NCBI GenBank assembly: GCA_027603945.1
Contig: JADIIU010000072.1
Location: forward strand, 1-64,000
Direction: 5' to 3'
Length of the DNA: 64,000 nt
From: Terramyces sp. JEL0728
Taxonomy: Eukaryota > Chytridiomycota > Chytridiomycetes > Rhizophydiales > Terramycetaceae
Shown here: positions 18,759 through 30,035 of the stretch, in pieces
Layout: the number at the start of each line of letters is the position of its first letter
How positions within the stretch are numbered: position 1 is the first letter of the stretch
Program-made: the position numbers and the translations under genes
The notes under the pieces: generated by a model
What the model was told of the DNA's origin: nothing
Databases searched by the model: none
Seen by the model: the letters and a program-made list of their open reading frames with translations, nothing else

Positions 18759-20238
18759 TTATTCAGGAGCGACGGCACCTTGGAACTTTTGAAATACATC
18801 GCTTAGCCCTGATGTTTCTGACTGCGAGTACTTTTTAAAGATTAAAGCAGCTATGAGCAAGCCTTCAGCGCGTTTCACTCTGTCCTCGATTGGAATGGAT
18901 GTATCTTTGAATATCTTTACACAGACAGATCGCAGAGTAGCTTCAACATCAAGGACAGTGAAACTCCACAAGGTCTCAACCATGCTGCCAAGACTTTCTT
19001 TGCTAATCTGGGGCTGTTCGCCTTCCTTTTGCTTCATCTTACCTTCTTCTTTTTTTACATTTTGGTACATTTTCACTGCACTTGAAACTACCTTGACTCT
19101 GTTTGACATTACGTGTGCGGATTGGGAGATATTGTTCAATCCCAAACCAGCGGTGACACTTGATTTGAATCCAAGGTAGATTTGAGATTGTTCTTCATAC
19201 ACATATCCCTACGAATAAATTTTGAATTACCAAAACGCCAATCAATGTACCGCCAAAAGCTGTAGCACCCAATTCTTTTGCTTCGGCTTCGACGTGTGTT
19301 TTGAACGCGATATGATCTTCACTTTTATCTTGAATATATTTGTCTAATAATTTGGCAAGGTTGACTGCACATTGCACTTCCCTCTTCTTTTGTTTCAATT
19401 TCATTTGATGTTCGATTCTTTGCATATTTTCTACTTGCGGGTTTTCATAGGAAGCCAGTTTTTCTTGCATTGAAGCTAGCTGCAATTCTCCAACAAAAGC
19501 TTCAAAGTTTTGGCTGCCAAAAATGACTTCATAGAGTTGCGCGCTGTCAAACAAGTTCTTTTCATCTACTGTGCCATTTAGATCGTACGCGGCTCTTAAT
19601 TGCGGGTTGGATAGTACTTGATATGCGTTTCCTAATTGCTGGAACTTTTCATGTGCAGTTGGATCATCGAGATTCTTGTCTGGATGCAACGCAATGGCCT
19701 TGGTTCTATAGGCTTTCTTGATTTCGCCTCCAGTTGCAGTTGGTGCTACACCCAAAACATCATACAATTCGGTGTTTGTTACTTTGCGAACTTGAGCTTT
19801 TTCCATCTTTGCTTCCTCTTCTTTCAATTCTTCAACTTCCTTTGGAAGATTGTAAAGATACCAAACTCTCTTTTCTTCATCCCATATTTTTTCAGACATT
19901 TTTGAATGAATGGCAATTGGAGTATTGACGATTCCTCTCCCAATTTGAACGATGCCAGTTCCAGCCCCAGCCAATGTCAGTCCGACAGCAGATACTACCC
20001 CCATTCCTAATCCTTTGGCAAATCCTAATGCACCTTCTTCTTGGGCTCCTAATACTGGGAGTGCGACCAAGCTGGCAACTCCGCCAGCGACGCCTTTTCC
20101 AATTGACTTTAAACCTGAGGATAGCCCTGCTACAGCATCTTTTGGATTTCTTGTTGAAAATATTTCTCCCAGCTGTACATTCTGGTCTTCTTTTGCTGCA
20201 CTCGCCAAAAACTTTGCTTGCTGATTTTGATTCTCCAT
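18759..20238 (-). CDS. DnaJ (Hsp40) co-chaperone with DnaJ-X-type C-terminus
   Basis: I start at the ATG of MENQNQQAKF. The N-terminal third is Gly-rich and hydrophobic (GLSSGLKSIGKGVAGGVASL, GLGMGVVSAVGLTLAG). The J domain follows (ELYDVLGVAPTATGGEIKKA, the HPD tripeptide in LHPDKN). After a charged linker comes a DnaJ-X-like domain (LWSFTVLDVEATLRSVC). A 22-nt intron at 19209-19230 joins the two frames. The closest known architecture is the Caj1/Djp1 or plant DnaJ-X group. The Gly-rich segment may touch membranes, which is inference. Confidence 0.85.
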
Positions 20239-20490
20239 TTTGTGGAGAATTTGAAGGCACAAACATTTGTGCAAGTCGAGCGGACACAACTAAATGCAGC
20301 TATTATTACAGAACCTGCCCTGCAATTATGGTTTAATCAAGATCACATTCTCATGCGGATAACTAGAACATGGATCGCCAACAAACACGTTTGCCCTCTA
20401 ACCACAAGCGCAGTAGCTGGCTTGGTCGTTTCTACCCTGGATTTTTGATGTGGGGATGAAAATGAAACAGAAGTTGGCGAAAAAAAGAAA

Positions 20491-21089
20491 ATGAAAGTAA
20501 AGTCACTACAGGAATTGTGTGTGCAGGTACTAAGAAGAAATGTTGCTGGTATGCTTTTAATTAACGTAAGCCTTGGCAAACCTCCAAGAAATACCAGAGC
20601 GGTTTATTGTGCCCATACTGCAGAGCTCCACTGCCAAACAAGTAATTTTGAACTGACTGTTAGCTGTACAGCTTGGAAACAATGAATCCTTGGATGATGG
20701 AAACCACAGACATAATTTGGAAATCGCTTTTAAAACGAGAATATCCAATGGCGACAGAAGTAGAATCCAGTTCGTGGAGGGACACATTTAGCAAATACCG
20801 CCAGGCTCAAAAGGAAAAACAAGAGAGGATAGCTAGGCGCTTGCAAGAGCTGAAAAAAGAGTCGCAGGATTCAAAAGAGTCTAGAAAGTGTAAAGTGTTG
20901 GAGAAACCACCAAAGAATGTGCGTGGGTTGTTTAAATCTGGGTATGGGACAAATAAATCGACAAGCAAAGAGCGGAGCGGAGTCCTGGCAAAGATACGAA
21001 AGCAAATGCAGAAAGAGATTGTATACCATAGAGTTAGCGATCTGCCCGATCGCAAGAAACTAGCGGATAAAATTGTAAACAAGCGATAG
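20491..21089 (+). CDS. ELA1: Elongin A-like protein
   Basis: Three exons joined by two 22-nt introns (20549-20570 and 20642-20663). The first part reads VKSLQELCVQVLRRN and then, across the intron, ALANLQEIPERFIVPILQ, a typical N-terminal Elongin A/BC-box-like region. Exon 3 has the family's IIWKSLLKREYP and SSWRDTFSKY blocks followed by a basic helix. Elongin A acts with Elongin C (Ela1/Elc1) in transcription elongation and Cul3-dependent turnover of stalled RNA polymerase II. The product is about 185 residues, short like other fungal copies. No separate Elongin C gene is seen here. Confidence 0.85.
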
Positions 21090-21199
21090 CTCTAAATATA
21101 TTTAGTTGGTAATTTTATACTCGAAATGATAATCGGAATCCCTAGATTCATCGTGAGAGGAGGATCCATTGAAAATCATTTGACATTTTCAATCTTCAA

Positions 21200-21611
21200 A
21201 TGACCATCCAACATGTTTCAACTGATCAAGCGCCAAAAGCCATTGGCCCATATTCACAAGCAGTAATCGCAAATGGGTTCGTATTCACTGCAGGGCAAAT
21301 CGCATTCATCCCAGAAACAATGGAATTGTTAAATGGAGATGTGCAGGCTCAAACCAAACAAGCTCTGACCAATCTTAAAGCAGTATTAGCAAAAGCAGGC
21401 ACTTCGTTTGACCACATTGTAAAGACAACCGTATTCTTAAAAGTAATTAAGGTTAATGTAGGACATGAATGACTTTGCAAAGATGAATGAAACTTATGCG
21501 GAAATGATGGGTACTGCTCGACCAGCTAGATCCGCCGTTGAAGTTGCCAGGTTACCAAGAGACTGTCTTGTAGAAATTGAATGTGTTGCGCTCATTCCAT
21601 CAAAATTATAA
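21200..21611 (+). CDS. HMF1: RidA/YjgF/Hmf1-family enamine/imine deaminase
   Basis: A small enzyme of about 130 residues that hydrolyses reactive 2-aminoacrylate-type enamines. Visible family motifs are [39 protein letters not shown], the substrate-binding Arg in [11 protein letters not shown] and the terminal VEIECVAL. One 19-nt intron (21443-21461, gtaattaaggttaatgtag) lies between FLK and DMNDF. The stop codon is separated by only 7 bases from the stop of the convergent coiled-coil gene. Confidence 0.95.
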
Positions 21612-21618
21612 GGCTTTA

Positions 21619-24131
21619 TTAGTCTGATTCATCAACAAAGTTTTGGATTTCTGAAATATTTTTGTATTTTCGATGTTTTTGACGTTGCTTGATTCTTTCA
21701 ATGTCTGCCTCAAGTTTCATTGTCTAAATCAGTATAAATTACCTCGGTCATTGGCGTTGGTGCTTCAAGGTCAATATCGTTCAATGGATGGTGCTTTGGA
21801 ACGTATTTTTTGCGGTGGGACTTTACCATTAGTGCCTTGTCCAAGTCTCGGCATAGTTTCTTTCTTTCTTCAATCATTTCAGCTTCTTTTGCTACAAGGA
21901 CACCTAAATGTCTTTCGGTATCTTCGTTCTGTTTTTCCAGGACAAGATATTTATCATGTAACTGGCCATACTGTCTTTTTTCAATGGTGATTTGATCAAT
22001 AAGGTCCCGTCTTTGAGCTGCATTCTTTTGAATTATAGCTTCCAGCTCATTGATTCTACCGCTGCTTTGAGCTAACTGATGATTGATTTTAGAGATGGTT
22101 TGTTCATAGTGCTCTCGCATATTATTTGCTTCCTCTTTCCTTATGTAAATTCTGCATTACCATTTTTCGCTCATGCATCGTTGCGTGCTCAGCAGCTTTT
22201 GCAAGTCTCGACAAGTTTTCGCATGCTCATTGGAAACGTTGTCCAAACGACTGCTGTGTTCGGAAAGCTGGAGTTCATATTTACTCTTCAGTGTCTTGAT
22301 TTGCGTTTCGTAATTGGCAACTGCAGAATGCAAATTATCGATGGCATTCTTTTTTTCGTGCTCCAAAGTAGATACTTTTTGTAATAGACCTATTCTTTCG
22401 TTTTTGTTTTCTTCTACTTCTCGTTCTACTCTTTTTAGTCTTCTGTATGTATCTTCTTGTCTTTCTGCATTTTGGTGTCGTTCTTGTTCATATTGCTGCT
22501 GATCTCTGTTCATCTTTTGATGGGTACTATTGTTGGTTTTGCTTACCTTTCCAACTTTTGGACTGCATCGTTCCTTTCTCTTTCTGATGCGCGTAATTTA
22601 GAGTGCATTTCATCAATCGCCATTGTTAGTCGGTCTGCTTCAGCCGGAATGTGTCTAGTTAGTTTCTCCAATTCACTTTCTGCGGCTCTATTGTTAGTGA
22701 AATAAACCTCTTTTCTCTAATTGCTCGTTCAACTTGAGTTTGAAGATTAGCACAAAGTTCTTCCAATTTGTTTGTTTCGAGCGCTTCCTTCTTTCTTTCA
22801 ACTTGATATTGCGATTTCAGCGTCTGAATAGCCAACTCATTTTTTTCTTCATAGATTTTTGGTAATTCCAAGCATTTTTGTGTTAAGGATTGTACTTCTT
22901 GCACAAGACTCTGCTCTCTTTTAACTGCACCTTCTCTTTCAAACAGGGCTTCCTCTAATTCATGTCTTTCTTGCTGTCTGGTTTCTATACTTTCTATTTC
23001 TTTACTTTCCGCTAAACTTAATTTCCGTTCTAAATCTTTGATGATTGCTGTCTGTGTTTCCGCTTGTTCAACCAAGTCTTTGTCTTTTTGAGCCAGCTCA
23101 TTGTTCTGCCGGTCGAGTTCTACGTTAGAAAGGGCTTTCCTTCAAAAGACTCTGTCTTGCGTTGGATTTCGTCCAGCAATTCCTTTTCTCGACTATTGGC
23201 AACGGTAGTTTCCTTTAGCAGCTCTTGATATCTATTAGTCAAATCCGCAACCAAGGCTTGTAGTTCTTGATTCTTTAATATCTGATTTTCCAATTCACGC
23301 TGCTTCTTCTTATTAATTGCGTGTAATTGATCGATATCTGCATCTTTGGTTGCCAATTCATGGTTTCCAGCCTTTAGTTTTCTTTCTAATTGTTTCTTTT
23401 CGTCTTCGATGCTTTCAAAATTGTGCTTGTATTGAACAGCTTGGTCTTTGCTTTCTTCCAAATTTTCAGCTGCTGTTTTGTCTAATTTTAATTCCAATTA
23501 CATTGACGGCCGAGATTGGCCAGATTGTGTTTCAATTGAGTAATCTCATCATGCTGAATGTCATTCTCTTCCAATAATTTATCGTTCTCCTTGATCAGCA
23601 CCGCAATTTGTTCGTTGGATTCGTCAAATTCTGGTTCAAGAGATTTAACATTGTACGCACCCTTTTGCAGAGTGCCATCGGCTGGGAGAAATGGTTTTGC
23701 TGGAATATTCGTTCCAAGCTGAACTGGAGTTTTCATAAAGTCAAAGTTTGGTTGGTCCAGATTTGAATTTGTCGGGATGCTTTCTAAAGATCCAAACTCT
23801 CCCATTGTCATCCTATTGAGCATCTCGCTTTCTTTTATCTGAGCATCAACCTTTTTGAACAACTCATCGTCATTCTCCATTTTTGCAGCCGCTGGTTTCC
23901 CCTGCAATGGTTTCATATAACCCAATTCATTTACGCGGAATTTATCAGCTATGGATGGTGTCTTTCGTTTCAAAGTTTCTAGATAAACAAACACGAACCT
24001 TTGATAGATAAATTTCTGATAAGCGGCACACTGGTCCTTCCTGATGGCTCTAAATCACTGGTTTTGTTAATTTCCCCGACTGAATTAAATGTGGGGATAT
24101 CGAAACTGTCCATCTTTTGCAGATGCTCCAT
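21619..24131 (-). CDS. Long coiled-coil protein, family not assigned
   Basis: Assembled from eight exons with a start at MEHLQKMDSFDI and an end at EIQNFVDESD. Introns of 19-21 nt restore a single frame of about 790 residues; one (23120-23139) has GA-AG ends. After ~150 disordered residues (GYMKPLQGKPAAAK, FDFMKTPVQLGTNIPAKPF) the chain is almost continuous heptad coiled coil, e.g. LKAGNHELATKDADIDQLHA, then ends in a short charged tail. It resembles centriolar, basal-body or appendage scaffolds in design, but I cannot name a family. Other coiled-coil scaffolds are equally possible. Confidence 0.7.
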
Positions 24132-24321
24132 ATCGCGTCAAAGTTTGCAACCACATTTCTGATTTACTTTGCCGCCTCTAACTCATAAATTCTTGCGGAT
24201 ATATTAGCAACTGGAATCTCCAAGGTGTGATTGTAAATATACAGCGCGAGCACATTGCACTGAAACTACAAACTCACCAGTCGCCTCTAGTTTAATCATA
24301 TTAAGCTTATGGAGGAGTTTT

Positions 24322-25700
24322 ATGACTCGCTCAAGACAATTTTTAAAGCCTCAAGATCTTGATTTCAAATCTCAAATGGAAATTGATTGGCCGGACCGTT
24401 GGCAGAACATACACCACTATTTAAAACGAGCTGGACCTTTTTCAGTAGAAGGATTTCAACCTGGTCCTGAGGTAATTGAATATCTCCACGAATGTTCAAT
24501 CTGTATCATTGGCGCTGGAGGTTTAGGCTGCGAATTAATTAAAAATCTTGCAATGACTGGGTTCAAAGATATTCATATTATTGATATGGACACCATTGAT
24601 GTTTCAAACCTCAACAGACAGTTTTTGTTCCGACAAAAAGATGTTGGAAAGAGTAAAGCTGAAGTTGCCGCCGAATTCATAATGAATAGAGTTCCTGGAT
24701 GTAAAGTTACACCATATTTCGGAAAAATTCAAGATAAAGACGAAGAATATTATTCTCAGTTTACATTGGTTATTTGCGGTTTGGATTCGGTTGAAGCACG
24801 GAGATGGATGAATGCAATGGTAATAGGGATGTATGACGAAGAAGATCCATCTACTTTGAAGCCGCTGATTGATGGGGGTACAGAAGGATTCAAAGGACAA
24901 GCCAGAGTGATATTACCAAGGATGACGGCGTGCTACGAATGCTCTCTAGAAATGCAAACAAAACCAAGGACCTTTCCCATGTGTAACTACTTTTTAAATG
25001 GATAGGCACGATTGCAAACACTCCAAGACTACCAGAGCATTGTATTCAATTTGCTTCTCAAGTTCAGTGGCCAGAAGAATTTAAAGACAAGAAATTGGAT
25101 GGTAATACTGATTAATCTAGGCGACGACCCCGAGCATATCCAATGGTGTCTTCGTAAAGCAAAGGAAAGAGCCGATCAGTTTGGAATACGCGGCATCACT
25201 TATTCGCTTACCCAAGGGGTAGTGAAGAATATTATTCCTGCAATTGCTTCTACCAATGCTATTATTGCTGCGTCTTGTGCGAATGAGGCATATAAACTGG
25301 TAACAGGATGTGCTGGATCGATGCAAAACTATATGATGTATGTCGGGGATGCTGGAATTTATACGTATACCTTTGCTTTGGAGCGCAAAGATGAATGCCC
25401 AGTGTGTGGGTCAGCTTTACTCCAAGTTACTATGGACAAGAATCAAACTCTACAGGATTTACTGGATCTGCTTTTAGAAAAGAACGAAGTGTAAGCTTGA
25501 ATTAATCTAGCCAATTGAAACGGCCTTCTCTGCGCACTTCTAGGAAATCATTGTACATGCAAGCACCACCACAACTGGAAGAAATGACTCGCAAAAATTT
25601 AGGGTTGGAGCTTCACGAGCTGATTGAATCAGAGGAAGAAATTAATGTGACTGATATGAACCTTCCAATTTCGTTGCGGTTGCATGTCAAGCTTAAATAA
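24322..25700 (+). CDS. UBA3: NEDD8-activating enzyme E1 catalytic subunit
   Basis: It activates the ubiquitin-like protein NEDD8/Rub1 with ATP and passes it to Ubc12. The adenylation motif [20 protein letters not shown], the [17 protein letters not shown] segment, zinc ligands (CYECS, CPVCGS) and the active-site Cys in [16 protein letters not shown] are present. The C-terminal ubiquitin-fold region has [17 protein letters not shown] and [10 protein letters not shown]. Introns lie at 24983-25005 (23 nt, splitting the catalytic Cys codon), 25102-25120 and 25491-25510. The product is about 440 residues, as expected. Only 35 bases separate it from the next gene. Confidence 0.96.
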
Positions 25701-25735
25701 AACAATGCCTCTCAAAAATTCTTTCTAATTTCAAA

Positions 25736-26052
25736 ATGCAAATCGGAACTAGACAAACCAACAGCCAGACAATAACTGTTACTCCAACAAATGCAGGAAC
25801 TATTTCCGTACAAGCACAGCAACCAGAGACTCAGCGCAGGACGGTCACCTTTGACTCAACAGCAGTGGATAATGAAAACTTGAACAAAAAATCATCCAAG
25901 AGTAAGTAATTGCTAATCCAGTTTGTTGTATATACAGAAAACCATATAACCCGGACGATCCTAGTAGTGATGAGGAGAGTGGGGATGAGAAGGGGAACAG
26001 CTATGAAATCCAGCCAAAGTACAAAAAGAAACACCACCACTGCAGCCATTAA
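25736..26052 (+). CDS. YPI1: Protein phosphatase 1 inhibitor, Ypi1/PPP1R11 (inhibitor-3) family
   Basis: A small two-exon gene of about 98 residues that is easily missed. The signature RRTVTFDSTAVDNENLNKKS is followed, across a 20-nt intron (25902-25921, gtaagtaattgctaatccag), by the Cys and PP1-docking region KICCIYRKPYNPDD, an acidic run and a His-rich end (KKHHHCSH). Ypi1 binds PP1 (Glc7) and regulates its nuclear activity. The first upstream ATG (in aaacaATGCC) is closed by an early stop, so 25736 is the start. Confidence 0.93.
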
Positions 26053-26109
26053 TATATTATTTTTATCTTATTGTGGACCCAGTTTAGCAATTTGAATTTC
26101 AAAATCTTT

Positions 26110-27015
26110 ATGAGACAACGAAAACAAGTGGAAATCATTGAAATAGATGGCAATTCCGTTAGGCACCGCAAAGCTGACGACGTTGAAATTGTCGAAATTA
26201 AAAAGAAACCTAAACTTGAAGAGCTTGTCGATATTCCATCTTCACCAATATTCTGGGAGACTGAAGATTTGCCAAATACCAAGCAGCCAGCTGTAGAATT
26301 ATATCCAAGAGAGAAACAACCAAAACCTAACCCCGAATTGGTGGTGATTGAGTGTAGCTCTGATGAAGAAGGCGACACCTGTTGCATGGTTTGCTTTGAC
26401 GATAGCGCTGGATTCGCTTGCTCTGCCAAACACAACATCTGCAGAGACTGCTTCCCTCAATATATATCAACGGAATTGGACAAACCATTGGCTGTATTAG
26501 CGGAAACAAAAGGGAAAATCAAATGTCCAAACACCAAATGCAAACGATCTTATTCCACCAAGCAGATAACCGATAGCGGACAGATTGAAAAGTACATAAA
26601 AATTATTTATAAGCTGGGTGAAATGGAAGGTGTGAATTCAGCACCAGCTTTGCAAGCGGACAGCATTCGGACAAGACTGGAGGAAGCGCTCAATTTAACT
26701 TGCCCATGGTGCAGGGCAGCGTTTATAGACTATGAAGGATGCGATTCTGTTGTGTGTTCAAAATGCAGAAAATACTTTTGTGGTCTATGCATGGTTGGTT
26801 GCCAAAATTCCATGCAGTGTCATCAACACGCTGCAGCCTGCTCTGGAATTGGTTCTTACAATACTACCCACCGAATTAAGAAAAAGAAGCATTTGGAGTA
26901 CAAGCAGTTAAAAGTGAACAGATTAATTGAAAATCTGTCTCAGCCTGAAAAGGAATGGGTCAAGACCAACTGCATGAAAATCCTACGTAGAGAGAAAATA
27001 AAAGTTGTATTATAG
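26110..27015 (+). CDS. RING/RBR-like ubiquitin ligase with SUMO-interacting motifs
   Basis: 301 residues from the first ATG (MRQRKQ); no intron. The N-terminal 90 residues hold three strings typical of SUMO-interacting motifs: VEIIEI (about 7-12), VEIVEI (about 25-30) and LVVIECSSDEE (about 77-87), the last followed by acidic residues. A RING-like Cys array begins at CCMVCFDDS and a second treble-clef-like array follows (CPWCRAAFIDYEGCDSVVCS, then FCGLCM). This suggests a SUMO-targeted or RBR-type ligase. The exact family is uncertain and catalytic activity is unproven. Confidence 0.65.
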   Translation: MRQRKQVEIIEIDGNSVRHRKADDVEIVEIKKKPKLEELVDIPSSPIFWETEDLPNTKQPAVELYPREKQPKPNPELVVIECSSDEEGDTCCMVCFDDSAGFACSAKHNICRDCFPQYISTELDKPLAVLAETKGKIKCPNTKCKRSYSTKQITDSGQIEKYIKIIYKLGEMEGVNSAPALQADSIRTRLEEALNLTCPWCRAAFIDYEGCDSVVCSKCRKYFCGLCMVGCQNSMQCHQHAAACSGIGSYNTTHRIKKKKHLEYKQLKVNRLIENLSQPEKEWVKTNCMKILRREKIKVVL

Positions 27016-27203
27016 GCTACCATCATAACAGGATTCAGTTTCCGTGATTTACCTGGTATAAATGCAGAGTGAGCAATATCCCTTGATCGTCCGCTATCCT
27101 CCTTTGATCCATTCAAATTTCTATGAGATTAGCCCAGAGATCTTGCTTTGTCAATTTCAAGCGTGTGCGTCCATTTTTTTCTCGTTTCTGATCTAAAATC
27201 ACT

Positions 27204-28946
27204 ATGGCTCTCAAAATTCCAAAGTCTGGTTTAACAACCATGTTGAAAGATGGCTACAAGGTACTCTTAATTAACGCCAGCATAGCCAAGGTTTAGAAGA
27301 AGCTGTTTATAGAAATATTGCAGCAACAAAAGAATTGACTGAAATCACTAGAACATCTTTAGGACCTAATGGTGTTTGATCTCTAATCTAGGCCGCAACA
27401 AGATGGTGATCAACCATTTGGAAAAACTTTTTGTTACTTCAGATGCTGCAACCATTATGAGAGAGTTGGAAGTCGTTCATCCAGCCGCTAAATTATTGGT
27501 AATGGCATCTCAGCAACAAGAAGCTGAAGTAAGTGATTTTAATGTAGATGGGCGATTCCACCAATTTTGTAGTTGTATTCGCCGGGCAATTGTTGCAAGA
27601 AGCAGAGTATTTACTCCGCATGGGTCTTCATGCTGCAGAAGTTATTGAAGGATATCGGTTTGCCTTGAAAAAAGCACTTAGTTTAGCCCCAGGTAACTGA
27701 TCTATAAAAATCTAGAATTAGCAATTGATGCAATCGCTGATCTACATGATCCTGAACAACTAAGAAAGGTTGTCGTATCTTCAATTGGTGCCAAACAGTA
27801 TGGCTACGAAGATTTATTATCTGATTTGGTAATTAAAGCCGCAACTGAAGTCATGCCAAAAAACACAAAGAACTTCAATGTCGATGCTATTCGTGTAGTA
27901 AAGATTTTAGGTGCATCTATTCACGACTCTCAAGTAGTAAAAGGGATGGTATTTGCCCGTTCTCCAGACAGTACTCTTCAAAAAGCTGCCAAAGCCAAAG
28001 TTGCAATTTTCATGTCTGGAATCGATGTCGCATTAACTGAAACTAAAGGAACTGTATTAATTAAAAATGCAAACGAAATGTTGGATTTTTCAAAAGGCGA
28101 AGAAAAGAATTTGGAAGCTGCTATCAAAGAATTAGCAGAAGCTGGAGTCAAAGTAGTTGTATCTGGATCTGGTATTGGTGAATTAGCACTCCACTTTTTA
28201 AACCGCTACAACATGGTTGTGGTTAAAGTATTGTCCAAATTCGATATTCGTCGTTTATGCCGTGTTACTGGAGCTACCGCTTTGACTAGATTTGGAGTAC
28301 CGATGGCTGAAGAAATGGGCTTCTGTGATGTAGTCGAAGCTGTTGAAATTGGTAGTGATAGATGCACTGTGTTCAGACAAGACTCTGAAACTACCAAGAC
28401 TGCTACTATTGTATTACGCGGTGGTACTCAAAACAGCATTGATGATTTGGAACGTGCTGTTGATGACGGTGTCAATGTAATCAAGGCAGTCTCTAAAGAC
28501 AACCGTCTTTTAGCTGGTGCCGGTGCTTTTGAAATCGAGCTTGCTCGCTTGCTCCACAGTGTAGCTGAAACTACTCCTGGACTAAACCAATACGCAATCC
28601 AAAAATTCGCAGAAGCGCTTGAAGTAATTCCAAGAACTTTGGCCGAGAATGCTGGTTTAGATGTAATTTTTATTAACAACAGAGCACCGAAGTAATTTCC
28701 AAGCTGTACGCTTCTCACCAACAAGGAGAAAAGGAAATGGGAATAAATATCGAGAGCGAAGATAACGGGATCTTGGACACCAAGGAAAAGCATATCTTTG
28801 ACATATTCTCTGTCAAGGAATTTGCAATTAAACAAGCAACTAATACTGCTCTTACTATCTTATCTGTCGATCAAATTATAATGAGTAAAGCTGCTGGTGG
28901 ACCTAAAGTGCCAAAGCAACAAGGTAATTGGGACGAAGATGATTAA
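27204..28946 (+). CDS. CCT8: Cytosolic chaperonin CCT/TRiC subunit theta
   Basis: One of the eight subunits that fold actin and tubulin. It opens with LKDGYKHSQGLEEAVYRN and has LTEITRTSLGPNG, MGDSTNFVVVFAGQLL (ATP hydrolysis loop region), KFDIRRLCRVTGA and the C-terminal VDQIIMSKAAGGPK typical of theta. Five introns (27261-27280, 27372-27391, 27529-27547, 27693-27715, 28663-28682; 19-23 nt) join the frames. The product is about 546 residues, normal for CCT. The ATP-binding LGPNG and GDSTN segments lie in separate exons. Confidence 0.96.
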
Positions 28947-29085
28947 TAATAAATTGTTTTTCTTTTGGAATATTTAGAGCTGTTCCAGATGCAAGTTGCT
29001 TAATCAGTGTCTTCAAAGATCGCTGTCATTGTAACCTTAATAAGGTTGGCCAATGTATAAAAACTGAAAATCCAATGCATGAATT

Positions 29086-29983
29086 ATGGAAATACAATTA
29101 CAAAGAGAATTACAAGTCAACCAACTGCGTTCATTCCATGTCTCCACTGGCCTCAAAACAACCCTATATTTTGACAGCATTGTCTATGAACATGTTGATT
29201 TCTCAATTTTCAAATCACTCTACAACAAAGAAGTCATCTTGCCGTTCAACCTCGATATTGCAATTCAGCGTGGATACAAAATCAAGGAAATCAGCCAGTA
29301 AGTGTATTTAAATAGGGTTTCTGTCACTGTGTATTCTGATGAAATCGTACCGCATTTGATTGATTACGAAATACAAAGGGATTATTTGGATTTAAAGTAT
29401 CTCCTAAGTGCAGGTAAACAACCGTATAACAGCAGGCAACCTTGGCCGTAACTTAGGTTTCCACATTTTGTGCTATATAAAAAAGGACAATTTCAATTAC
29501 GTTGTATACATACAGCACGATACAGAAATCAGGCTTTTGATAGTCACAAAAAAGTTGTTGAGCCAAGTACTTGGTATCTACGAATATTCCTTGCTTGATT
29601 ACTGTCGGTATTATCCAACAAAGACAGAAATTAGCGATACTGGTAGCTTGACAAGTGAAGCAGGATTATCCTCATTTGACGAGCCAGAAACACCTGTATT
29701 TGACAGAGAAACACCCTCAAAAATTAGATCTTTTGCGAAACCAGTATTTGAATTACCTTCAAAGGTATCATACGAGTCTGCGTATCAATTGGAAGCAACA
29801 AAGGCTTTCCGCACCTCTTTTGAAGAGTATATGCTCCAAGGGGGAAAGATTGTTAACAAGGTGCCAGTAAGTATTTTTAATTAGACTAAACGAGAAAATG
29901 TATTTTCAGTCAGAGTTAAGCTGGATGGCAAAGTGAAATTCTTTCCTCAAGTAAGAGAAGAAACCCTTGGCAAGTACGAATAA
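29086..29983 (+). CDS. Unrecognised protein, four exons
   Basis: A start at MEIQLQRELQ and introns at 29298-29315 (gtaagtgtatttaaatag, 18 nt), 29414 (19 or 22 nt) and 29867-29884 (gtaagtatttttaattag, 18 nt) give about 280 residues. The N-terminal half looks globular, with alternating hydrophobic residues (FHVSTGLKTTLYFDSIVYEH, VTVYSDEIVPHLIDYEI). The middle is Ser/Thr/Pro-rich and likely disordered (SDTGSLTSEAGLSSFDEPE). The C-terminus is basic. I see no signal peptide, membrane segment or catalytic motif and do not recognise a family. Confidence 0.65.
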
Positions 29984-30035
29984 ACACTAGCAGTCTTTTT
30001 AATCCGATCTTTGTCTGAAATGGTGGATTGATTTA

